DNA of 64,000 bases from contig JAAROD010000054.1 in NCBI GenBank assembly GCA_012274445.1, positions 558,001-622,000 of the forward strand. Reading direction: 5' to 3'. This document shows positions 12,367 to 22,900 of this stretch, in pieces. The stretch comes from Sclerotiophoma versabilis (Eukaryota; Ascomycota; Dothideomycetes; Pleosporales; Didymellaceae). The notes under the pieces are model-generated. The model was not told where the DNA came from. It saw only the letters and a program-made list of their open reading frames with translations, and did not search any database. The stretch's first letter is position 1, and the number at the start of each line of letters is the position of its first letter. The position numbers and the translations under genes were made by a program.

Positions 12367-12874
12367 CTAGGTCTGTTGACAAAGGGTGTTTGGCATCCTG
12401 GAGCAGAGGCGTCCGGTACGGCCATGAATGTGTTTGCTGACCCCAAAAAGAACATGATCATCAACCACTGAAGAATATTTATTCGGTCGAACAATACCGG
12501 TATGAGTGGTCTCTCTACGCCGCACTGGAGTCTTGGGTGCTGGCATGGTATTGGTGGTGATGGACTGAGACACTGACGACGATGCATGAGGGTTGGTCTC
12601 TGGGGGCTTCTGCGATGCTTTTTGGGCAGCTTCAGCACACTCTATCTGCTAGGAGGAGAAGTACGAATGGGTTGTTCAGACCATGCTGGGTACCGATGAG
12701 GACGGTGAACAGGGAAAAGTACTCACTATATGGGTGGCTCAGCCCTTGCACGAGCAGTTCGTTGCTGCTGATCAACCTGGCGATCTCATCGTGCGCAAGG
12801 CGAAGGCAGTCTTCGATGAAAACTTCGGGCCATCCTGGCTGCCGGTAAATAGGCAGAGGCCATGCACATACCAT
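12367..12874 (-). CDS. Possible small hypothetical protein
   Basis: This is a weak model. An ATG at 12874 opens a helical segment (P-E-V-F-I-E-D-C-L-R-L-A-H-D-E-I-A-R-L-I) that ends at a good GTGAGT donor (12726). Splicing to an AG at 12642-12643 joins it to a second exon ending at TAG 12367, 140 aa in all. The second part is Gln/Lys/Pro/Thr-rich. The acceptor choice is forced by reading frame: the better-looking CAG acceptor a few bases upstream leads to an early stop. An overlapping frame with a hydrophobic stretch (I-L-Q-W-L-M-I-M-F-F-L-G) covers 12063-12638 and might be the true downstream exon instead. I recognise no family. It may not be a gene. Confidence 0.25.
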
Positions 12875-13911
12875 TCTGGCCCTTGTAATCTGATGTGTGC
12901 TGATCAAGTTTTGGCTGTTCTCGACAGAGTGACTTGCAGGTTGGTGTAGTGGAAGGAGAATATGACGGGAAAAAGCAGAAGAGACAGAATGTAAGGAATG
13001 TCTTATTCTTGTGGGAGGCTGGACAAGCGAATGTATTCCGTTGAGTGAAACAGTGCCAACGGGTAGCGTTTGCATGTCTCAAAGTGACAAACAATAACTT
13101 GATGAAATCACTGGAGACTCTTCAAGATCAGGCGAGCCATAAGACGCCTGGTCATTCACAGATGTACAAATCTCTTCAAGCGAGACGAGATTAGAGAGCA
13201 AGCCCTAAGAAAGAACAAGGCCGAAGTGGTCAGATACGCACGCAGTGAAAGCTCAATCACAATCCCCTTTCCATACCTTGGCCATCACAAAAGCTCCACT
13301 CGATCACCACCTTGAACGTGATAACGTCTCAAACCCCAGCCTCACGTTGTTCTCGTCTTACGCGGTTAATCGCTTCCCTTCCCATCATCTTGACCCGCTC
13401 GGCTACATCAACAGCAGCAAGTATATCCAACTTATCGCCGCCGCCTTTCGGCCTTAGTCGTCTGTATCCTCTTCATGCTGTGTAACTCGCGTTCGCGACT
13501 CCCAGAGCCTTTCGCTCAGAAAAGTTGTCCACAAGCGCAGCGGTCCATCTATGTACGCGCCAGGCATGCAGTTCGATGTCATGCAGAAGAGATGGGCACG
13601 GCGGGGTATGGAACCGCCGTTTCCACCGAAAGCAGCAGCGAGATGATGTTAATTTCGACACTTCATTTCAGCCTAGTGAGGAAGGAGAGTTGGACGCTTG
13701 CAAGACCGGTGTTGAGCATATTTGTACAAACCGTCGTACTTTCAACGTATCTACCGTCGTACAGCCAGCCTTTTCTATGCATTACTCATCATTGATCCAT
13801 TCAACAACGGAAAATACCCAAACGCCTCGCCAAATGCGCGACCAATATACAGGAGGCTCTCTGTTACTCACTCGTTTCCACTCTTCGCATCGACTCGTTT
13901 CTCGTCAATCG
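12875..13911. other. Intergenic region, nothing recognised
   Basis: About 1 kb up to the 3' end of BET1. Plus-strand open frames near 13525-14124 run antisense through the BET1 last exon and look like chance frames. Confidence 0.45.
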
Positions 13912-14631
13912 CTACCCCAACCACACCCACCAGAACAGCAAGATCAGGGCGGCGAAGAACGCAACCCAGGCCTTCCACCCAACGCCTGTCTTCTTCGCCA
14001 TACTGAGCATCCTGTTCATCGTGCCTTTAATCTTGTTCCTGCTGTTCTCAAACTGGTCGTTCATTTTCTCGGCGAGGGTGGTGGAGTCACGGATTTCGTC
14101 GCCGATGAGGTGGGTCAGCTATGATGATTTAGTAGCAGCTCGGATATCCCATGGCGGAGAACCGAAGTTGAGGGGTATTAGAGGATATCTGGGAGATGCC
14201 TCTGGAGGGAACACTCGGCTGGCGCGCCGGCGGAAGGGTGGACGTACATCTTTCAGCATCTTGACTTTACCAATGAGGACGCCTGTTTGCTCCTCATTCT
14301 GGCTCTCTAACTCATCCAGCGTCGCGCTGTTGTACTGGCCCCTGGAGTTCGGTGTAGCTGTCCTATACCCGCCATCATGTTGCCCGCTTCCTCCTACACC
14401 ATAACCTCCACTACTTCCACCGCCGTACCCTCCATATAGACTCCCATTCGTACTCGCGCCAGGATAAGCAGAGAAGCCCGGGCCATCGGAGGAGGAGGGC
14501 AGGCCGTAGCCCCCAGTGCTGTTGTAAGGCGATGCGCGGGCTTTGCTTTTGCTTTTTGAGGGCGAGGCGGAGCGGTTGTAGCTGCTGAAGAGGTCGTCGC
14601 GCCCCGTGTCACGGCCAAAGCGGCTGGACAT
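13912..14631 (-). CDS. BET1: BET1-type Qc-SNARE
   Basis: Exons 14631-14248 and 14118-13912, joined in phase 0 over a 129-bp intron (donor GTACGT, acceptor CATCATAG), give 196 aa. Bet1 is the vesicle-side Qc-SNARE of ER-to-Golgi transport, working with Bos1, Sed5 and Sec22. The first 85 residues or so are Ser/Gly/Tyr-rich and disordered. The SNARE helix starts near L-D-E-L-E-S-Q-N-E-E-Q and carries the family signature I-G-D-E-I-R-D-S-T just after the intron, then A-E-K-M-N-D-Q-F-E-N. A single C-terminal anchor (V-A-F-F-A-A-L-I-L-L-F-W-W-V-W-L) ends the protein with almost no lumenal tail. The Gly/Ser-rich N-terminus is longer than in yeast Bet1, as in other filamentous fungi. Confidence 0.93.
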
Positions 14632-15334
14632 TGTTATGTGGTGGGCTGCACGCCGTGCTTATTTCTGGCTGTCTCGTCTCGTGTAGCGCAAGGTGCGCTG
14701 CAGATGTCGTGTGAGATCGAGGAGTGTCGTGTATGGTATGAATGGTAGGTTGGTATGTCTGCGGCACAATGTAAACAGGTGTGGAGCGCAATTGTGGGAA
14801 CTGTGGAGGACACTTGGAGCCGCACCGTCACTTTTTGGGATGATGCTGGCGTCGGAGGTAGCTGGCTAAAGCCCGAGCCAAGACAACACGCAGACACAAT
14901 GTGGCACACAGCGGCGGGGGAGCAACGTCACACATCAGCGGCTGCCCGCGGTGTGAGACTGAAAGATCTATAAGGATCGTTACCGATGCGATTTGTAGAG
15001 TCACTTCAACTAGAGTGAGGCTGGAAAAAAGTGGAGGACATATATATTTCCTGAACTCCAAGCATTCTAGTCTCGAGGTATCTTGACCAGATCACACAGA
15101 GTAGTACATACAAAATAGAGACACAACTTCCTTCACAATGCACCCGCGAGTAGATCCAAAGATCGGTCCCTACAAGTACAGAGACCTCTGAAGTCCCGTT
15201 CTAGGATGTGCATCCACTATGCTAGAACGTATGGAGGTCGACTTTTCCACTGCTCCAGCACAATCCGCACACGTCTTCGGTGTATTTGCGCTGCTAGTGA
15301 TCACTCATTCGCACTTAGGCAGCTTTGAGGCAGT
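14632..15334. other. BET1 promoter and ADK1 3' region
   Basis: About 0.7 kb between two minus-strand genes. No supportable coding sequence or repeat is seen. Confidence 0.5.
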
Positions 15335-16376
15335 CTAGTTCTTAAGGCCGATCTTGTTCAGCAAGCTGCCAGTCTGGCCAGCGACGTAGGCCTTGTTATC
15401 GAAAACCTTGAGCAAGCTCTTCCAGACCTGACCGGGCTCTTGGCTCGCGTCAATAGGCTTCCAGATGCCGGTCTTTTGGTAGTAGCCAACAACAGGTGCG
15501 GTCTGAGTGTGGTATGTCACAAGGCGCTTCTTGAGCGCTTCCGCATTGTCGTCGGAGCGCTGAACAAGCGGCTCGCCAGTAACATCGTCGACCATGTCCT
15601 TCTTAGGAGGGTTGAAAACCTTGTGGTATGAGCGGCCAGACGCGGGGTGGACGAGACGGCCAGTGATGCGCGAGACGAGTAGCGAGTCATCGATCTGGAG
15701 CTCAACAGCGTGCTGTAGCGGCTTCTTGGTAGCTTGGAGCATGCCATCCAGCTTCTCGGCCTGGACAACTGTTCGTGGGAACCCGTCAAGAATGAAGCTG
15801 TGGATCAAGATCGTTAGCAGGTGTTGGAGTACGTGGGACAAGCGAGAACTCCTAGGGGAATTCTAAGCTGACGTACCCGTTTTTGCACTCCTGGTTAGTC
15901 TCAAGCTCAGTCTTGATCATGTTGATCATGATCTCGTCGCTGACTAGACCTCCAGCATCCATAATCTTCTTAGCCTCGCGACCGAGCGCTGTCTTCGCAG
16001 CAACCTGTGCGCGGAGCATATCTCCGGTAGCCTGCATCTGTCAGCATCGCGTCCTTGTGTGACCACGTCCTTCCCCGTAACTTAAAGGGCTGGCCGAACG
16101 TACCAGATGGCATGCGCAGAACTTGTCCTTAATGCGCGGCGCTTGTGTGCCCTTACCTGTGGCTTTGTTAACGATATTCATGTATCATGCACTCAAGTCT
16201 CTCCAGAACATACCAGCACCGGGCGGCCCGATCAAAATCATCCTGACGCTCTCCTGCGACTGATCCGCAATGCCAACCTGGCCCTGCAGCCTGGACTCAA
16301 GCTCCGCAATACGCTTCTCGAGCCTGGAGACGGTGCTCTGGAGGTCAGAGACCGCTGAGTCTGTGAGAGGGGCCAT
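15335..16376 (-). CDS. ADK1: Adenylate kinase
   Basis: Four exons, 16376-16214, 16156-16104, 16031-15877 and 15797-15335, give 277 aa in frame. The enzyme balances ATP + AMP with 2 ADP. The first 40 residues form a charged heptad-like helix (L-Q-S-T-V-S-R-L-E-K-R-I-A-E-L-E) typical of filamentous fungal forms. The P-loop G-P-P-G-A-G-K-G-T-Q is split by intron 1, which falls just before the catalytic Lys. Further landmarks are H-L-A-T-G-D-M-L-R (AMP-binding), F-I-L-D-G-F-P-R-T, and the long-form LID with G-R-L-V-H-P-A-S-G-R-S-Y-H and D-D-V-T-G-E-P-L, followed by Q-R-S-D-D. Exon 2 is only 53 nt. This is the long (AK2-like) class, expected in cytosol and intermembrane space. Confidence 0.95.
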
Positions 16377-16842
16377 TATGTGGATATGTGAGCGGAGCGC
16401 GAGGAGACGCTACTTCTGTGTTCGTGGCAGGAGGGATAGACGTCGGAGTGGTGCGCAATGGCAGTCGCGGGAAAAGTCGATGAAGTTGGAGAGCTTGGAG
16501 TTCGCGTGTTCGCTGCGAGCTCGGCAGAATGGATGCACGGACTCTGGACCGCGGTTAGTGAAGTTAGCGCTAATGACGTGGGACGGAGAAACTGGGCCAG
16601 AGATGCCGTGCAAGACGGAAACAGGTGTCAAGCCATCCTTCTTCGGGTTTTGTTTCCAGGAGTATCTTGGTGCTTTATACTTGGGCAAGGAGAACTAAAC
16701 AATTGTAAGAGAAAGCTATGAACACCGACATAGTGGGGCATCGATGGGTGCACAAGTCGAGATGGAACCACTAATGTCAAAACCTGTAATATACATGCAT
16801 TCTGAAATGATAGAAGAGTGGTATCTGGTACGTGTTCGACAA
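16377..16842. other. ADK1 promoter and YME2 3' region
   Basis: About 0.47 kb between two minus-strand genes. No coding sequence, tRNA or repeat could be supported. Confidence 0.5.
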
Positions 16843-19375
16843 TCAATACTCCTGGCCAAGAACTTTCTTCAAACCCTTCATCTCGGCCTCGTACTTCTCC
16901 ACCTTGTCTTGGCTAGCCATCATCTTATTGAGCAAGTAGTTGGCTCTTCCTGCCATTTGTGCCGGTTGGCTCTTGAGCTTGCTGAGTAACAGTAACTCGT
17001 TCTCACACTTCTCGATCGTCGCGCTCTTGATCTTGGTCAAGTGGGTGAGGATCGCAAAGTCGAGACGGCTCTTTAGCACCTTATCCTCGGTAAGACGCTT
17101 GAAAGCTGGGTGATAAACGGGTTTGCCTGGCTTGATGGTCGACGGTCGTCCATTCGGCCCAGATTGTATGGAGATGAGCTCGGCTTGTTCAAGAGCACGC
17201 AAAACAGTCTCGCCACCTGTCTTCAAGATGTCGTCAAGTAGCACCTCATTGTAACGCAAGCTCTCCTTTTGTGCGAGCTCCTTGATCAGCATCCACGCTT
17301 GCTCGGCGCTCCAATGCCTGCTTCCACCCTCATCCTCCGCGCCAAAGATATACATCTTGAGTATTTCCGAAGCAGACTGATCGATCATCTCGTGGACTGC
17401 CTTTTGAGGTGTCTCGCCTGTTTTGATCCTTCTTGCGAGGAATTCAAGGTCTGTCAGTCGACCACCCAACAGCTCAATGCAGGTGTCTAACTCGCCAAGG
17501 TCCGTGCGTGACTGTGAAGGAATCGGCTTAGGCTCCTTCCCGTGAGGCACAGGGTCGTCCTGAACATCAGCATCGAGATGCGTTATTACGTAGCGCTTGG
17601 CAACATCAGGTGAACAGTCCGAAAGGGAGATTTGGCGAAAAACACGGTCGGGTAGGGCTTTCGAAAGCGATTTGCTGAACGATACATCGTTGGTTAGAAA
17701 GATGACGTGCGCGATATTGGCTGTGGTCAGACGAGCAGCCCTTTTATTTGTTAGTGATTCGGCGAAAAGGTACAAAGGCAAGGATGACTTACCACTCAGC
17801 GATCTTGTCATAGACAATACCACCTTCATTGCTCTTGTGCAGGAAGTTGTCGATAACCACGACAGGTCTATGCTCAGGGTGTGCTTCGAGCCACTCATCA
17901 TCGCCCAGGTTAGCATCCTTGTCCGTCTTGTGGCGTTTGTCTAGTGCAATTTGCTTGAGTGCGGTAGTGGTGGTATTCCAGATCTTGCTTAGCTGAGAAT
18001 CAAGGGTTTCTGAAAAGCCGGTCTTGACACCTGTCGCACCTTGAGCAGCCATATCGATCATACCGCTAATGCTGTTCATCCAGGAGAAGACGGGCTTGTA
18101 GCCGACGGAGTTGGCGGCAGCGCTGATGGTCGCGCTGTCACCACGGGCCTCTTGGATGGGCTTGCAGTCAATGATGAGCTTAAGCTTCCTGTCCGCCAGA
18201 GCTTGGTCAACAACTAGTTCCTTCTTGCCGGAACCTCGGGGTCCCTGTACGATGATGAAGGTATCAGCTGTTTCCATAAGCCACGTCTGGACCTGTTCAA
18301 TGTTGCCTTTGCGGTCATCCCAGATGGCGTCCATGCCAGCTTCATCATCGTCTGTCTTGCCACGGATGAGGTCTTCAGCGTATCCTTTGAGCCATTTGTA
18401 GAGTTTGTTATCCTCGAGATGCAGTGCCCTTGTGATGTGCGCCTTTACGAAAAAAGTTCGGATTGGATCGAAGATGGCGACAGTGATACCAGCTATGATT
18501 GCCGCAATGACAGGTATGACAATACGCGGATGGCTGAAGAGCCAGTCTCTGATCCATTTTGGCTTGATCTTCTGTTCATACTTCAACCGTAGGATCGTAC
18601 CCTTTGCACCACCACCTTCAGCCTGCGAAACTAGGTAGCCATGCATGCAGTTCTTTGCCATGATAGCTTTGCCTAGGGTCGAAAAGTCGATATGCGCAAA
18701 TTTGGGTAATACTTTGGAATCTGGAGGTTGCATAACAATGTCGGATAGCTTGCCATAAGGTCTAAAGAACTGGAATAGCTCTTCTTGCGACAACTCGACA
18801 GCATCAGCAGGATTGCCCCCTGGTTCCCCCGAAATGAATTCGACTCGCAATCTTGGTGCTGGCATACGCATCAAGTCCTCAACCCAAGGACGGCCCTTGA
18901 CGATCTTGGTACGCATGCGCCGGAACGGCGCCCACCATGGCTTGACGGGCTCATCCCTCAGATACTGCTGAAGCACTTGCTCAATCTCGGATGCTGATGC
19001 AGTCCCATCATGGGTGAACTTAACAAAGGCTCCGCCCTCTCTCATCCTTGGAAGAAACTCGGTGGCGGTGATCTGCAAATTCTTCTTTGCTTTGGCCCTT
19101 TCGATGACCTGCTGAGGGCCGATTCCTGAGACAAATGGGCCAACGAGACGATCGAGCAACCGAGGTGCGGACATCCCTAGTATTCTCCGGATGGATATGG
19201 GATACACATTGTTGAAGAACAAAATTCCTTCATTTGATCCTGCGCTGATGTGGCCTGTCTTGTCTTCGCCAGCTTGCAGCGAAGCACACCTGGTAGGAGT
19301 TGTCCATAGTGTTTGCTTCGGTCTATGGAGCGCACTTGCGTTGTGCAGCGATATAAGACATGATGTTCTAATCAC
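16843..19375 (-). CDS. YME2: Mitochondrial escape protein 2 (YME2/RNA12)
   Basis: Exon 1 (about 19375 to 17793) and exon 2 (17740-16843) flank a 52-bp intron; this span encodes about 826 aa. Yme2 is an inner-membrane mitochondrial protein linked to mtDNA nucleoid structure and escape. Visible parts are a basic leader, a conserved N-E-G-I-L-F-F-N-N-V-Y-P segment, an RRM-like region (V-E-F-I-S-G-E-P... A-H-I-D-F-S-T-L-G-K-A), a membrane helix (I-V-I-P-V-I-A-A-I-I-A-G-I-T-V-A-I-F) and an AAA-like matrix domain with the P-loop G-P-R-G-S-G-K-K-E and V-V-V-I-D-N-F. The start is unresolved: the frame opens after a TAA upstream of 19375, where the first codon is GTG. The first in-frame ATG (19174) lies after the conserved N-terminal block. 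Confidence 0.88.
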
Positions 19376-19952
19376 TTCTTAGCATCCCCATGATGATCTG
19401 CAGCTGTGGTCGCAAAGGATTCTCGTTACCTGGTCAGCCCTTGCAGTGGCCTCTGACCTGCATGCTGCCAACTTGGACGTGTTAGCATGTTATTTTACGG
19501 GTCACTAGCAGAACATCTCGAAATCGGTGGGTGTTGAACCGATGATTTGGTTCACACGCCGCAGGCAGGCAACGATCAAAGGGACATAGACTGGCGCTGA
19601 CGTCATGTAGCTCAAGCTTGGCAGGGCGCGCCTTCCACGTCTCACGCACAGACAATAATACAAACATGTCGAGGACGATAGATATCGATTACACCATGCG
19701 TAAGGACAGGATTTGGAATGTACGTGTTCAATTCTATGTACAGAAATTCATAATATATGGCAAGAAGCAAAACGGTTGTACACTGCAAATGCCGCAAGAC
19801 GACTCCATCGAAAAAGGTATCTTGCAGGTAACGATAGATAACGCAAAAACAAACTCCCAATGTCATCGAATCATCACTTTGTTCCAATCTTTTATCGTTA
19901 TCATCTTGTCGTCATCATCTCGTTCTAATCCGCCTTTCTATTGCGTGAAAGT
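19376..19952. other. YME2 upstream and GLT1 3' region
   Basis: Contains a 6-bp inverted repeat (19523-19528 with 19538-19543) that could form a small hairpin. A hidden first exon of YME2 may lie in the first 150 bp. No other gene is seen. Confidence 0.4.
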
Positions 19953-22900
19953 TCAGGCGGCAACCGGGATCTCCTGCTTGTGGGTGTTCATAAGAGGAGT
20001 GCGCTTGACGATACCACCAGTGACGGGAAGCTGGGTGCCATAGCCGGTGAGGAAAGTGTCGACATCGCGAGCACACTGGCGACCCTCGTTGATACCCCAG
20101 ACGATGAGGGACTGACCACGGCGGCAATCACCAGCAGCGAAAACACCGGGAAGGTTGGTGTTGTAGTGACCAGGAGCTGTCTTGATGTTCTTGCGGCCAT
20201 CTAGCTCAATGACATCGTTCATGACGCGCTGCTCAGGACCCAAGAAACCCATGGAGAGTAGGACAAGGTCAGCAGGGAAGAACTGCTCGCTACCCTCAAC
20301 TTGCTTCATGTCCCAACCACCAGAGGCAGACTTGGTCCACTCAACACGGACGGTGTTGATACCCTTGACATTGCCGGCTCCGTCATCGACAAAATCCTTA
20401 GACATGACGCAGTACTCACGGGGGTCCTTGCCCATGTGTGTCTTGACCTCGTTGTGACCGTAGTCGGTCCTGAAGATGCGAGGCCATTGAGGCCAGGGGT
20501 TATCGCGAGCACGCTCAGCAGGAGGCTGCGGCAGCAGCTCGAAGTTAACGACGGACTTGGCGCCGTGACGGACAGAGGTACCGATGCAGTCGTTACCGGT
20601 GTCACCACCTCCAATGACCACAACGTGCTTGTCCTTAGCAGAGATGTATGCGTTGTCGGCAAGTTCCGAGTCGAGGAGTGACTTGGTGTTCTTGTGCAAG
20701 AATTGCATGGCGTAGTGGATGCCCTCTAAGTTGCGGTTGGGTATCGGCAGGTCACGGGCAACAGTAGCGCCAGTAGCGAAGACAACGGCATCGTACTGGC
20801 TGCGAAGGGAGTCGAGGTTCTCGGAGCCATCCTCGCCCACAGTAACACCGGTCTTGAAATTGATACCCTCAGAGGCCATGAAGTCAACACGACGCTGAAC
20901 GACCTTTTTGTCAAGCTTCATGTTAGGAATACCATACATGAGGAGACCACCGCAGCGGTCGGCGCGCTCGTAGACGGTCACGGTGTGGCCAGCCTTGTTG
21001 AGCTGATCAGCACAGGCAAGACCAGCAGGACCGGAACCGATGACTGCAACAGTCTTGCCAGAGCGGATCTGGGGCGGCGTAGGCACCATCCAACCCATCT
21101 CGAAACCGCGGTCAATGATAGCGCACTCAATAGACTTGATACCGACGGGGTCCTCATTGATGCCAAGGACGCAAGCACCCTCGCAAGGAGCAGGGCAGAC
21201 ACGACCAGTGAATTCTGGGAAGTTGTTGGTCATTAAAAGGCGGTTGAGCGCATCACGCCACTGGCCCTGAAAGACAAGCTCATTCCACTTGGGGATAATG
21301 TTGGAGATTGGGCAACCTGTGTCAGACTGGCAGAAGGGAACACCACAGTCCATACAACGAGCAGTCTGATACTTGAGCTCGTCCTCGTTCAGGCGCTGGG
21401 ACAACTCGGCCCAGTCACGAGTGCGGGTTTTGGGGTTGCGGTACTTCTCAGAGCGGCGCTGATATTTCATGAAACCGCGAGTCTTGTCAAGGACAAGTGC
21501 CTTCTTCTTCTCAGCTTTGGCGTCTGTGACACTCTCCTCGATATCAAGCAGATCAGCCTTCTTCTTCTCCTTGGCCTCGTGCTCGTGCTCGTTCTTGCGA
21601 GAGTCCTCGTGAGCAGTGCGGACGGGATTGCCAGCAAGTAGTGGCAGAGGGTACTCGGATCGCTTCTTCTCAGCGGCCTTAGCCTTCTCCTCGAGCAATA
21701 CCCGCTTGTAGTCGACAGGCATGACCTTGACGAAGCGGGGCAGAGCGCGCGTGAAATCGAGCAAAATGCGAGCGGCGAGCTCAGAGCCAGTATAGTGGTG
21801 GTGATCCTCAATGAGACCACGGACGAACGCGATCTCTTCGGGCTCCTCGATGGGTGAAAGCTCGACCATCTCTTGGTTGACCTTCTGCTCAAAGTCCTGG
21901 TGGATATCAAGGACATAAGCGATACCACCAGACATACCAGCAGCGAAGTTACGACCAGTAGATCCAAGAACAAGAACACGACCACCGGTCATGTACTCGC
22001 AACAGTGGTCACCGACACCCTCAACGACGGCCGTGGCACCGGAGTTACGGACACAGAAACGCTCGGCGGCGATACCACGGAAGAAACAAGTGCCCTGGGT
22101 GGCTCCGTAGAGGCAGACGTTGCCGATCAAAACATTTTCCTCGGCGCGGTAGACTGCAGTGCGTGGCGGGTAAACGATCAGGCGACCACCTGAGAGACCC
22201 TTGCCTACGTAGTCGTTGGCGTCACCCTCGAGCTCCAGGGTGATACCGGGTGCAAGGTAAGCACCAAATGATTGACCAGCGGAACCACGGATGTTGACAT
22301 GGATAGTGTCCTGGGGCAGTCCGGCTTCGCCGTAACGCCTGCTGACCTGGTAAGAAAGAGTGGCACCGAGAGCACGGTCGGTATTGACGACATCGCACTC
22401 AATACGAGCGGGCAGACCCTTCTCGAGAGCAAGCTCGGACTCCGCAATGAGCTTGTTATCGAGACGAACGTGAAGACGGTGGTCCTGCTTGCGCACGTTG
22501 AAGGTGGCAACGCCAGGGCGGAGAGTGTGCGCAGGGGTCAAGATCAAGGACAAGTCGATGTTCTCGGTCTTAGCTGTCCGGAGGTCGTCGCGGATTCGAA
22601 GAGCCTCGCAGTGACCAACCATGTCGTTGATGGTCCTGAAGCCAAGCTTGGCCATAATAGCACGGAGCTCATTGGCAATATAGTAGAAGAAGTTGATGAC
22701 GTGCTCGGGAGTACCTGCGAACTTCTTCCTGAGCTCGGGGTCCTGGGTAGCAATACCTACAGGGCAGGTGTTCAACTGTTGGCATGTTAGCGGCTTCGTA
22801 CGATACTGAGGATATCTCTAACTTACGTGGCACTTGCGCATCATGATACATCCCATAGCGATGAGTGGAGTAGTAGCGAAACCCCACTCCTCAGCGCCAA

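Noticed and set aside
19501..19600. Possible tRNA because of a GGTTCAA-like box on the minus strand
   Set aside because: No T-stem pairing or acceptor stem at the expected distances; only a small inverted repeat is present.
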